Below, piece after piece: positions 8,391 to 16,887 of a stretch of 64,000 bases of DNA. Each line of letters opens with the position of its first letter. Position 1 is the first letter of the stretch. The stretch is from Altererythrobacter sp. ZODW24 (GTDB lineage: Bacteria > Pseudomonadota > Alphaproteobacteria > Sphingomonadales > Sphingomonadaceae), in assembly GCF_003344885.1 (NCBI RefSeq), contig NZ_CP031155.1:2559327-2623326 (forward strand), given 5' to 3'. The translations under genes and the position numbers were made by a program. The notes under the pieces were generated by a model. The model was not told the origin of the DNA. It was given only the letters and a program-made list of their open reading frames with translations, and ran no database searches.

Positions 8391-9824
8391 ATGACGACAT
8401 CTTATGACGCCGCGCCCGCTCTCTATATCGACGGCGAATGGAGGTCGGGTGAAGGACGGGAAACCCAACCGGTTGTCAATCCAGCCACGGGCGAGACAAT
8501 CGGCCAAGTCCCGCTAGCAACGGCGCAAGACCTCGACGATGCACTTGCGGCGTCCGAGCGCGGTTTTACACTTTGGCGTGCAGCCAATGTCGATGCACGC
8601 GGCGCCATGTTGCGGAAAGCTGCCGAAATTCTTCGCGAGCGGGCGAAAGATATCGCCAAACTGCTCACGCTTGAGCAGGGCAAGCCGCTCGCCGAAGCCA
8701 CCGGCGAAATCATGGGTGCGGCGCAGATTTTTGAATGGTCGGCTGAAGAAGCCAAACGCATATATGGCCGCGTTTTGGTGCGTCCGACTGGACAACGCTC
8801 AATTGTTATCAAGCAGCCAGTTGGTCCTGTGGCGGCATTCAGTCCATGGAATTTCCCGCTCTATCTGATGGCCAAAAAGCTGGGGCCAGCTTTGGCATCA
8901 GGCTGTTCGGTCATTTCTAAGCCGCCAGAGGAGACGCCGGCGTGCTGCGGTGCACTGATTCAGGCGCTGCATGACGCTGGGATCCCCAAGGGCGTGGTTC
9001 AATTGGTGCACGGCGTGCCGGACACGGTCAGCCGCCATCTGATGGGATCGAAAGTGATCCGTAAGGTCAGCTTCACCGGTTCGGTCGGCGTGGGTAAGCA
9101 TCTGATGAAGCTTGCTGCAGACAATCTGCAACGTGTGACGATGGAATTGGGCGGTCACGCTCCCGTGCTGATCTTTGACGATTGTGATCTTGAGAAGACA
9201 CTCGACATGGTCGTCCCGCAAAAGTTCCGCAACGCTGGGCAAGTCTGCGTGTCTCCAACGCGCTTCTATGTGCAAGACAGCATTTATGACCGCTTCATTG
9301 ATGGTTTCGCCGAACGCACGAAAGCGGTCACAACCGGCAGCGGGCTCGAGACCGGAACGAAAATGGGACCGCTTGCCAATGTTCGGCGGCCTGACGCAAT
9401 CGAAGAATTGGTTGGCGATGCCATCGCCAATGGCGCGCGTGTCATGGCGGGCGGATCGCGCGGGGATTCTGGCTATTTTTTCCAGCCGACATTGCTCGCC
9501 GATGTTCCTGACAGTGCTTCAATCATGAATAACGAGCCATTCGGCCCGGTTGCCGTCTCTGCCCGTTTTGACACTGTGGAAGACGCCATTGCCAAAGCGA
9601 ACCGCTTGCCATTCGGTCTTGCCGCGTTTGCCTTCACTGAAAACGGGCGCCGCGCCAACATTGTCGGCGATGCGATCGAAGCGGGCATGGTCGGAATAAA
9701 CGGTTTTGGCATTGGAGGCGTTGATTCGCCCTTTGGCGGCGTGAAGGATTCTGGCTTTGGCAGTGAAGGCGGACCAGAGGGGTTTGACAGCTACCTTGTG
9801 ACCAAGGCAATCCATCAAGCCTGA
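8391..9824 (+). CDS. NAD(P)-dependent aldehyde dehydrogenase, succinate-semialdehyde type
   Basis: A 477-aa ALDH superfamily enzyme. The catalytic residues are present: Asn154 (SPWNFP), Lys177 (SKPPEE), Glu252 (MELGGH) and the nucleophile Cys286 (NAGQVCVSP). The Phe-Thr-Gly-Ser cofactor loop is at 228-231. The overall pattern is closest to the succinate-semialdehyde dehydrogenase GabD group, but the SKPPEETPACC block differs from the usual KPAEQTPL, so the true substrate is open. It is monocistronic on the plus strand and convergent with the GGDEF/EAL gene, two bases from its stop. Confidence 0.88.
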   Translation: MTTSYDAAPALYIDGEWRSGEGRETQPVVNPATGETIGQVPLATAQDLDDALAASERGFTLWRAANVDARGAMLRKAAEILRERAKDIAKLLTLEQGKPLAEATGEIMGAAQIFEWSAEEAKRIYGRVLVRPTGQRSIVIKQPVGPVAAFSPWNFPLYLMAKKLGPALASGCSVISKPPEETPACCGALIQALHDAGIPKGVVQLVHGVPDTVSRHLMGSKVIRKVSFTGSVGVGKHLMKLAADNLQRVTMELGGHAPVLIFDDCDLEKTLDMVVPQKFRNAGQVCVSPTRFYVQDSIYDRFIDGFAERTKAVTTGSGLETGTKMGPLANVRRPDAIEELVGDAIANGARVMAGGSRGDSGYFFQPTLLADVPDSASIMNNEPFGPVAVSARFDTVEDAIAKANRLPFGLAAFAFTENGRRANIVGDAIEAGMVGINGFGIGGVDSPFGGVKDSGFGSEGGPEGFDSYLVTKAIHQA

Positions 9825-9826
9825 AT

Positions 9827-12154
9827 TCAGGAACCGTAGCGCCTTTTGGCTTCTTCCAGAGCTTCACCGGGTAAGACGCTACTTACCTTCTGCTCAGATT
9901 TCATCACTGCACTATGGCGAAGATCGGTAAATTGCTCCGCCTTTTCAGGCCGGGAGAACAAATATCCCTGCGCCTCGGTACAGCCTTTGTCGCGCAGGTC
10001 GACCAGCTGTTCGGCCAGCTCCACGCCCTCTGCAGTCGTTGTCATGCCCAAGTCAGATGCGAGACCGGTAATCGCGCTAATGATGGCCTGGCAGTCTGGG
10101 CGGTTTGTCATATCCTCGACAAAGCAGCGGTCGATCTTGATCTTGTCGAACGGAAAAGCGCGTAGATAGTTCAGCGACGAATAGCCGGTTCCGAAATCGT
10201 CGAGCGAAATACGAACGCCGAAATCGCGTAATTTATGCAGTGTAGCGATGTTCACTTCACTGTCGTTCATCAATACGTTTTCAGTGATTTCCAGTTCAAG
10301 TCTGCTTGGAGCGACGCCTGCCGCTGCCACGGCGTTCACAATGGTGGATATGAGGTGCGGTGACCGCATCTGAATGGGCGAGAGGTTTACCGATACACGC
10401 AAGTGTTCCGGCCAGTGGCGCAATGCGGATACCGCTTCACGGATTACCCATTCACCCATTTGAACAATCAGTCCGGTATCTTCAGCCAGCGGGATGAATT
10501 CGTCTGGCAGAACCACGCCGCGCTCGGGATGGTTCCAGCGGATCAGCGCTTCATAAGCGACGGTATTGCCGGATTCGATATCGATCAGCGGCTGGTAATA
10601 CAGTTCAAAGTCGCCAGCCGTGATCGATAGGTGTAGATCCATTTCCAATTCGCGGCGGTTGCGAGCGATCTCATCCATCGATGGTTCGAACATCACCGCT
10701 CGGTTTCGTCCCGCTTCCTTGGCTGAGTAAAGCGCGAGATCGGCCTTCTTTAGCAGCGTAGGTGCGTCATCATCATCTTGCGCGACGGCAATTCCGATGC
10801 TGGTTGCGCTTAAAACCTGCAGGCCATCAATCATGTAGGGTTGGCCAATCGACTCAATAATTTCCGCAGCGGTCGCGCCGGCGCGGCTTTCGGCATCGGG
10901 GCCAAACAACAATACTGCAAACTCGTCGCCGCCCAGACGAGCAACGCAATCATGCTCACCGGTGACATCTTCAATCCGGCGCGCAACCTTGCAGAGTAAT
11001 TTGTCACCGAGGGGGTGGCCCAGCGTATCGTTGATGGATTTGAACCCGTCGAGGTCAAGGCAAAGGATAGCGACTTCATTTCTTTCGTGACGGCGGCGGC
11101 TCAGCGCACTCCTGAGAGTTTCATTCAATTGGAAGCGGTTCGCCAAATCCGTCAGGCCATCATAATGGGCCATATAGCTGACCCGCTCTTCGGCCCGCTT
11201 TTGCGCGGAGACGTCCGATGCAACACCCCGCATCCCGCCAGACGGTGTTGGCTGACCTGAGAGCGTCCACCAGACAGTCTCGCCGCCGATTTGCAGCTCC
11301 AATGCGAGATCACGAAAGCCGTGCGATGCCTCAAGGTGCTCCTTCAGGCTTTTGCGTTCTGACGACTGTCGGAACAAATTGGTGAAAGTGCAACCATCGA
11401 GAATTTCCGGAGCGTGCGCGGCAGCTTCGGCGAAGCGCGCATTGGGCGCGATGATCCGGCCGCCGGCATCAACTTCCCAAAGCCAATCGGCCGCTTGGCT
11501 CTCAAAATCGTTGAGCAACAGTTTCACCGTTGCCGCGCTGTCGCGCAGCTGCTCCTGAATAATCATCCGGCGTCTAAATCGCGCCTGACGTTCCTTGAGG
11601 CTGCGCAGAAGAACCAGAAGGTAGGAGCCGACCAGCAAAACTCCCGCAAAAGTCGGTACGCCTGGTTGGATCAACAGTGATGCCAGTCCGCCCAAACCCA
11701 GTGGTAGGATAAACATAGACCCGGCGCGAGCCATCGAGCTGTAGGTGGAAATCGACGCGCCCATCATGCCGCTGTAAAGTATTAGGATCACGATATATTG
11801 GGATGCCGAGCCCGTTAAGGTGAAGGCGAGCAGTCCGGTGCTCCAAATGACTCCGTTGCTCAGCGCGATAATTTCGACTGCGCGTTTAAGGCGGTGGACT
11901 CCGTTCAGATCGGTCGGGGAATTTTGGGCGATCAAGAATAGTCGTGTTCCGGCGGCAATGATCAGGCCTGTCATGAAAACAGCGATTGTGGCGTGCTGGG
12001 CCGGTCCCCACATGACCGCCGATACGACGACCGCGTTGAAGAGACCAGCAATTGAGGCGGCCTTGGCAAGGCGCATGTTGTCCTCAACCTGCTCGCGCAG
12101 GAAGCGAAACTCCCGGTCATTCTGCCGTGGCAGCGACTCTTTCAATGCAGGCAT
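9827..12154 (-). CDS. Membrane-bound PAS-GGDEF-EAL protein (cyclic di-GMP turnover)
   Basis: A protein of about 775 aa. An N-terminal membrane region of roughly five or six helices (residues 30-185) is followed by a basic linker, a PAS domain (about 215-320), a GGDEF domain and an EAL domain. GGDEF is intact (RLGGDEFAVL, about 408-412), so diguanylate cyclase activity is possible. The RxxD inhibitory site before it reads GEHD and is lost. EAL is intact (YEALIRW), and the DDFGTGYSS loop and later Lys and Glu motifs are present, so phosphodiesterase activity is likely. The ATG at 12154 has GGGGGA upstream; 12175 is an alternative. Which activity dominates cannot be read from sequence. Confidence 0.92.
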   Translation of the reverse strand: MPALKESLPRQNDREFRFLREQVEDNMRLAKAASIAGLFNAVVVSAVMWGPAQHATIAVFMTGLIIAAGTRLFLIAQNSPTDLNGVHRLKRAVEIIALSNGVIWSTGLLAFTLTGSASQYIVILILYSGMMGASISTYSSMARAGSMFILPLGLGGLASLLIQPGVPTFAGVLLVGSYLLVLLRSLKERQARFRRRMIIQEQLRDSAATVKLLLNDFESQAADWLWEVDAGGRIIAPNARFAEAAAHAPEILDGCTFTNLFRQSSERKSLKEHLEASHGFRDLALELQIGGETVWWTLSGQPTPSGGMRGVASDVSAQKRAEERVSYMAHYDGLTDLANRFQLNETLRSALSRRRHERNEVAILCLDLDGFKSINDTLGHPLGDKLLCKVARRIEDVTGEHDCVARLGGDEFAVLLFGPDAESRAGATAAEIIESIGQPYMIDGLQVLSATSIGIAVAQDDDDAPTLLKKADLALYSAKEAGRNRAVMFEPSMDEIARNRRELEMDLHLSITAGDFELYYQPLIDIESGNTVAYEALIRWNHPERGVVLPDEFIPLAEDTGLIVQMGEWVIREAVSALRHWPEHLRVSVNLSPIQMRSPHLISTIVNAVAAAGVAPSRLELEITENVLMNDSEVNIATLHKLRDFGVRISLDDFGTGYSSLNYLRAFPFDKIKIDRCFVEDMTNRPDCQAIISAITGLASDLGMTTTAEGVELAEQLVDLRDKGCTEAQGYLFSRPEKAEQFTDLRHSAVMKSEQKVSSVLPGEALEEAKRRYGS

Positions 12155-12242
12155 GCGATCCCCCGAGCAAAACACTCAGTCGGTGCGATAGGGGACCATA
12201 CCTACTGTGAAGTTAACATGTCACAGAACTGTCACAACTTTC

Positions 12243-12770
12243 TCAGCTCTCGGGGCCAAGCTCCGGATCGAGATCGCGGGGCCGCTTTAGGTGAACCAGC
12301 TTGCCGCAATCGCCGGCGAGTTCTTCCCAGGTGTCGATGTCCAGCTCGAGGACCGCAAATGTAGCGGTCGGGAATTTGCCAGCGGCTTCGTCGAATAGGG
12401 CATTCTCCGCCGATGGTGGGACTATGTCGAAGATCAAATCCTGAAGGCCGGGGTTGTGTCCGGCTAGCATAATTGCCTGCTCGTCACCGCCAAGTTCGCG
12501 CAGCAGCTCGATCAGTGTGGCCGAGCTGGCGAGATAAGCGCGCTTGTCCCACTCGATCTCGGCATCGGGTAGGGCTTCAGCGAGGGTCTGCTTCACCCGC
12601 TCTGCCGAGCTTGCGATTGTTCGTTCCCACACGACCCCATGCGCCGCAATATGACCGCCCATCAGTGCTGCGCCGCGCCGTCCGCGCCCATTGAGCCCGC
12701 GGTCGAAATCGCGTTTGGCGATATCGTCCCAATCGGACTTGGCATGTCGCAGAAGGCCCAGTGTTTTCAC
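12243..12770 (-). CDS. SixA-type histidine phosphatase
   Basis: A 175-aa member of the histidine phosphatase (RHG) superfamily. The N-terminus MKTLGLLRHAKSDWDD contains the catalytic Arg-His pair and the second catalytic His is in LAGHNPGLQ. The small size and LLRHAKSDW signature match SixA, which dephosphorylates phosphohistidine in phosphotransfer proteins. The ATG overlaps the stop of the upstream helicase gene by four bases (ATGA), so they are translationally coupled. The partner protein is unknown. Confidence 0.9.
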   Translation of the reverse strand: MKTLGLLRHAKSDWDDIAKRDFDRGLNGRGRRGAALMGGHIAAHGVVWERTIASSAERVKQTLAEALPDAEIEWDKRAYLASSATLIELLRELGGDEQAIMLAGHNPGLQDLIFDIVPPSAENALFDEAAGKFPTATFAVLELDIDTWEELAGDCGKLVHLKRPRDLDPELGPES

Positions 12771-15502
12771 GAAGTGGTCGATCCTTCTCTTTGCTCGTCT
12801 GACGTAACGTCGGCGCAGGCCCCTGAAACACCGGCAGCGACCCGTTGTAAAGCCTCATCAAGTGTCAGTCTGATGACAGGCGTACCCGCTGGGAAGGCTG
12901 CCAAAAGTCGACTTGGGAACGCCGCAGACAACACAATGAAGTGCCCGCGGTCGTCCTTGTTCCGGATTAGCCGCCCGAATGCCTGCGAGAGTTTCGCACG
13001 GATCATGCGGTCGTCGTAAGCAGCGCCGCCATTTGCGGCCCGGCGCGCGCGGTGCAGGATGCTGGGCTTGGGCCACGGTACGCCTTCCAAGACGACGCAG
13101 CGCAGGCTCTCGCCCGGGACATCGACGCCATCACGCAGCGCATCTGTGCCGAGAAGCGAAGCCGCTGGGTCATCGCGGAAAATATCTACCAAAGTGCCGG
13201 TGTCGATCGGATCAACATGCTGCGCGAACAGCGGCAGGCCGTTACGGGCCAACCGATCCGCGATGCGGCCATACACGGCGCGCAAACGGCGGATCGCCGT
13301 GAAGATACCAAGCACGCCGCCGCCAGCCGCCTCGATGATCTTTGCATAACCGCCCGCGAGCGCAGGAATGTCGCCGCGCTTGATATCGGTTACGATGAGA
13401 ACTTCGGCTTGGTTGGCGTAATCGAACGGACTGTCGGCAGCCGTCAGCTGCGGGGCGACTTCGACGTGGTTTGCGCCGGAACGGGCAACGGCGCTGCCCC
13501 AGTCATCGCCGTCTCTGAGCGTGGCGCTGGTCAGCATCACGCCGTGAGCGGGTTCGAGTACGACCTTTGCAAAGGGTTTCATCGGATCGAGGAAACGGCG
13601 GTGAATGCCGATATCGAATTCGCGCGCATCCGAGCGGTCGACCGCGAGCCAATCGACGAAGGCCGGATCGGCTGGGCCGCCCATCCGGTCGAGCAGCGAT
13701 TCCCATGCCTGCAAAGTCTCTATCCGCCAGCCAAGCGAATAGCGCGCACCGTCAATCCGGGCGCGGCCTTGTGCGTCCAGCCAGTCGGGCGGGTCCTCGA
13801 GGACCGCCTCCAGCCGCACACCCAGTTTGACCAGAGGCTGACGTATCGCCCCGAGTGATGCCGCCGCTTTACCCGCAAGTTCGACGAAATTGCCTTCAAA
13901 GCCGGACGCTTCGGTTTCGATGCCGTAGCCTGCCTCTTGCCCACCACTTTCGTCGCGGGCGTAAGTGGTGGCGCGCACTGCTGCCAATAGCTGTTCAACC
14001 GGACCAAATGCTTCGCCCTCGACAAGTCTCTGCAGCCATCCGTCAGAAGGTAAATCCTCAGCCGCTTTGCGAGCGGCGGCAATGGCTTCGCCGCCTGCCT
14101 CGTCATAGCTTGCAACATCGGCGAGCCTCGCCGACAGGCCTCTGCGGCGCCCCTTCGATCCGCGCTCCGGCCCGATGATCCAGCGACGCAGTTCGATGGC
14201 TTCTTGTCCGGTCAGCGCGGCGGCGAAGGTGGAATCTGCCGCCTCGAAGACATGGTGTCCTTCGTCGAAAACCACGCGGGTGGGGCGCTGAGCATGATCG
14301 CGCCCGCGCGCCGCATTGATCATCACCAATGCGTGATTGGCGATCACGAGATCGGCTTGCGCGCTCGCCCGAGCAGACCGTTCGATGAAGCATTTGCGGT
14401 AGTGCGGGCAGCCAGCATAGACGCATTCGCCTCGCTGGTCGGTTAGGGCCTTGATGCCGCGTTGGCGGAACAGAGTTCCTAACCAACCCGGTAAATCACC
14501 ACCAATCATATCACCATCTTGGCTGTAAGCGGCCCAGCGCGCGACCATCTGTGCCAATATCGCCGCCCGGCCGCTAAAGCCCCCCTGCAGAGCGTCTTCC
14601 AGGTTAAGCAGGCAGAGATAGTTCTCCCGCCCTTTGCGCACGACGACGGGACGTGTTCCGTCTTCGCGCCGTTCAGGCCATGCACGGCGGCTTTCTTGGC
14701 GCAGCTGCCGTTGCAGGTTCTTGGTGAAGGTCGATACCCACACTGTGCCTTGCGAGGCGGTAGCCCAGAGCGAGGCGGGGGCGAGATAGCCCAGCGTCTT
14801 GCCGACGCCTGTACCCGCCTGCGCCAAAGCAATATGCGGCAGTCTCTCGCGGTGACGCGGAGCGAAAATCTTCGCTGCATCGCGGGCATAGCTGCGCTGC
14901 CCATCACGGCGTTCGGCTCCGTCACCCGTCAGCGTATCGAGCCGAGCCTCAACATCAGCGGGCGACAGCGCAACCTGTGCCGGTTGCGGGCGTTCGGGCG
15001 CTTCTTCCCATTCCGGAAGTTTGGCAAACAGCCACTTTTCTGCCTTTTCGGGTCTGCGGACATGAGGAGCGAGCACACCAGCCCATGGCCAGCGCAGCCG
15101 TGCCAATGACTGGAGGACCGACCATGCGCCGTCACGTTCGGCCCAACCTTCGCTTTCGCAGCCGGCAATGATTGCGCCTGCCGCGGCTTGCAGGAAAGCC
15201 GGCACATCTGAATCGCCCTTTGGCTCTTCCAGTTCGAGCGCTTCGGCTAATCCCTTGGGCGTCGGGACAACAAAGCGTGCCGGGTGCACAAAGGCGTATA
15301 GTTCCAGCAAATCGAGACCGGATAAATCGGGATAGCCCAGCCGGTTTGCCACCAGCGGCGCATTCAACATCAGCAGCGGCGTATCGGCCGCCGCCATGAT
15401 CGCCTCACCCTTGGACAGCCCCCGCGTATCGCCATTTGCAGCGCGCAACCAAACACCGCCATGCGAGGCGTGCAGCGCGGGGAGGGGGAGGGAAGCGGCC
15501 AC
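12767..15502 (-). CDS. ATP-dependent DNA helicase, DinG/XPD-like with Fe-S cysteines
   Basis: A superfamily 2 helicase of about 911 aa. Walker A is at 229-236 (AGTGVGKT) and the Walker B box reads VVFDEGHH (DEGH, 413-416). Four cysteines between them, C297, C360, C365 and C371 (ECVYAGCPHYRKC), match the iron-sulphur cluster site of DinG/XPD helicases, which unwind 5'-3' and resolve structured DNA or R-loops. The N-terminal 200 residues, including LSGLDLLELYAFVHPARFVV, lie before the helicase core and resemble an exonuclease-like extension seen in alphaproteobacterial members. The start codon is GTG at 15502; an ATG at 15397 with a GAGG site is possible. Confidence 0.9.
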   Translation of the reverse strand: MAASLPLPALHASHGGVWLRAANGDTRGLSKGEAIMAAADTPLLMLNAPLVANRLGYPDLSGLDLLELYAFVHPARFVVPTPKGLAEALELEEPKGDSDVPAFLQAAAGAIIAGCESEGWAERDGAWSVLQSLARLRWPWAGVLAPHVRRPEKAEKWLFAKLPEWEEAPERPQPAQVALSPADVEARLDTLTGDGAERRDGQRSYARDAAKIFAPRHRERLPHIALAQAGTGVGKTLGYLAPASLWATASQGTVWVSTFTKNLQRQLRQESRRAWPERREDGTRPVVVRKGRENYLCLLNLEDALQGGFSGRAAILAQMVARWAAYSQDGDMIGGDLPGWLGTLFRQRGIKALTDQRGECVYAGCPHYRKCFIERSARASAQADLVIANHALVMINAARGRDHAQRPTRVVFDEGHHVFEAADSTFAAALTGQEAIELRRWIIGPERGSKGRRRGLSARLADVASYDEAGGEAIAAARKAAEDLPSDGWLQRLVEGEAFGPVEQLLAAVRATTYARDESGGQEAGYGIETEASGFEGNFVELAGKAAASLGAIRQPLVKLGVRLEAVLEDPPDWLDAQGRARIDGARYSLGWRIETLQAWESLLDRMGGPADPAFVDWLAVDRSDAREFDIGIHRRFLDPMKPFAKVVLEPAHGVMLTSATLRDGDDWGSAVARSGANHVEVAPQLTAADSPFDYANQAEVLIVTDIKRGDIPALAGGYAKIIEAAGGGVLGIFTAIRRLRAVYGRIADRLARNGLPLFAQHVDPIDTGTLVDIFRDDPAASLLGTDALRDGVDVPGESLRCVVLEGVPWPKPSILHRARRAANGGAAYDDRMIRAKLSQAFGRLIRNKDDRGHFIVLSAAFPSRLLAAFPAGTPVIRLTLDEALQRVAAGVSGACADVTSDEQREGSTTS

Positions 15503-15578
15503 TGATGCTTGATGCGAGGGAGGGAACGAAATGTAAACATTCTCCCTGATAATCTCCGCATTATTGACGGAGGATTGT

Positions 15579-15971
15579 ATGTTTCGGATGTTCCTTGCAG
15601 CGGCGGCCTTAATTGCAGCGCCCCTTCCAGTGGCAGCACAAGGCGATGTGCTTTCGGTCGTGAACCGGCACGTTATTGCTTATCAGACCGGCAATCTGTC
15701 GGCATTCCTCGCGACATTCAGCCAGGACGCTGTGGTTGATTATGACGGGAGGCGGTTCGTTGGTCGGACCGAAATCCGGCAGGCCTATGCAGCGAACTTT
15801 GGCTCAACTGCGCCTACCGTAGAGGTTACCAACAGCTGGGTTAATGGCGAGACGGTTGAGCTTGAAGAAGCCTACATCTTCGCGGATGGTTCGCGCATGT
15901 GCTGTTCCTATTCGAAATTCACCGTGCGCGGCGGCAAGATCGTGGCGGTTACGGTAAGTACACCTCGCTAA
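15579..15971 (+). CDS. Secreted SnoaL/NTF2-like protein
   Basis: A 130-aa protein with an N-terminal signal peptide (MFRMFLAAAALIAAPLPVAAQ) followed by an NTF2-like fold: a helix (VLSVVNRHVIAYQTGN), then LSAFLATFSQDAVVDYDGRR and strands ending VRGGKIVAVTVSTPR. SnoaL-like domains serve as small ligand-binding or isomerase folds, so no reaction can be given. A good GGAGG at 15569-15573 supports the ATG at 15579 over an upstream codon. It is divergent from the helicase gene and monocistronic. Confidence 0.8.
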   Translation: MFRMFLAAAALIAAPLPVAAQGDVLSVVNRHVIAYQTGNLSAFLATFSQDAVVDYDGRRFVGRTEIRQAYAANFGSTAPTVEVTNSWVNGETVELEEAYIFADGSRMCCSYSKFTVRGGKIVAVTVSTPR

Positions 15972-16097
15972 CCTAAGCCCCAGACGCTTGTCCCAAATGC
16001 TTGACCGAGAACCGGCAGCAAATTTTTAATCAACTGAATTTATTGCTCTCCGCTTAGGCGCGACATTGGGGGACGCGCCCCGACGGGGACGCGCACA

Positions 16098-16646
16098 ATG
16101 AGTGGTTTTGGACGTAAGGGATTGGCCGAGGGCGCATATGCTCCGGCCCCGCAGGCTAGATTTGGTCAGGCATCGCGCCAGCCTGCTTCCGCGCCGCCCT
16201 CCTATACCGAATCCGATGCAATGGCCGACAAACGCCGCGCATTTCTTGCCAGCGAACGGGTCCGTGAGCAGCAAGAAGCTATTGCAGCAGAGCGTCAGCC
16301 GGAGCGCCCGCGCCAGGAAGTCGGCCTGAGCGATTATGCCGAAACCTTTCAGGGACGGGTCGGCAGCGTTGTTCCAGAACGCAGCCTGGCTATGGCCTAT
16401 GTGCTTTGGTTTGTACTCGGCCAATTGTCTGCACACCGGTTCTACTTGGGCCGGATGCAATCAGCGGTAGCTCAGGTCGGAATGCTGTTCTTTAGTGTAC
16501 TCGTGGCATTCACTGCGTCGCCGATCGTTGGCGGTGTCGCGCTGCTCGTATGGGCGCTTTGGCTCTTGGGTGACGTGTTCTTCATTCACAAAATCCACCG
16601 TGAAGACTGGGTACAAGACCATTCGGTCGGCGCGATCTTTAGCTAG
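16098..16646 (+). CDS. TM2 domain membrane protein
   Basis: A 182-aa protein. The first 90 residues are polar and Ala/Pro/Arg rich with a charged helical stretch (ERVREQQEAIAAERQPE). The C-terminal 80 residues form a TM2 domain: two membrane helices with the AYVLWFVLGQLSAHRFYLGR signature, where GxxGxHRFYLG is usual, then a second helix and DVFFIHKIHRED. TM2 proteins are of unknown biochemical function. A GC-rich inverted repeat (about 16074-16093, GCGCCCC/GGGGACGCG) overlaps the ribosome-binding region just before the ATG and could modulate translation. It is monocistronic. Confidence 0.85.
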   Translation: MSGFGRKGLAEGAYAPAPQARFGQASRQPASAPPSYTESDAMADKRRAFLASERVREQQEAIAAERQPERPRQEVGLSDYAETFQGRVGSVVPERSLAMAYVLWFVLGQLSAHRFYLGRMQSAVAQVGMLFFSVLVAFTASPIVGGVALLVWALWLLGDVFFIHKIHREDWVQDHSVGAIFS

Positions 16647-16784
16647 GGCTGGTGCGGCCCGGCGGAGTGCCGCTTTCCTACATCACGATTGACTATTACA
16701 GGCTGTAGCAGAAGGTTTGCGGAATTTCTCCCGCTTACCCTTATAACTGTAACCTGCCGTGAAATTCACACAAGTATATGTAGT

Positions 16785-16846
16785 AACAGGGTAAAAGTGA
16801 ACATCGGCTAGGGTTACACCCTGTCACTTGCGTAACCCTGTTTTCT
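16785..16846 (+). promoter_or_regulatory. Possible transcription attenuator in the lysK leader
   Basis: AGGGTTAC (16810-16817) pairs perfectly with GTAACCCT (16832-16839) and is followed by GTTTTCTT, a Rho-independent terminator shape. An upstream AACAGGGT (16785-16792) can instead pair perfectly with ACCCTGTT (16835-16842), which destroys the terminator stem. The mutually exclusive arms lie 40-100 bases upstream of the lysK ATG. It may instead simply terminate the TM2 transcript. No lysine-rich leader peptide is evident. Confidence 0.45.
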
Positions 16847-16887
16847 TCGCACTTGCACAAGGCACAACAACGGGCAAAAGCCTCCGC

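Noticed and set aside
13052-13858. 268-codon frame antisense to the DinG-like helicase
   Set aside because: Covered by the helicase, whose motifs are complete.
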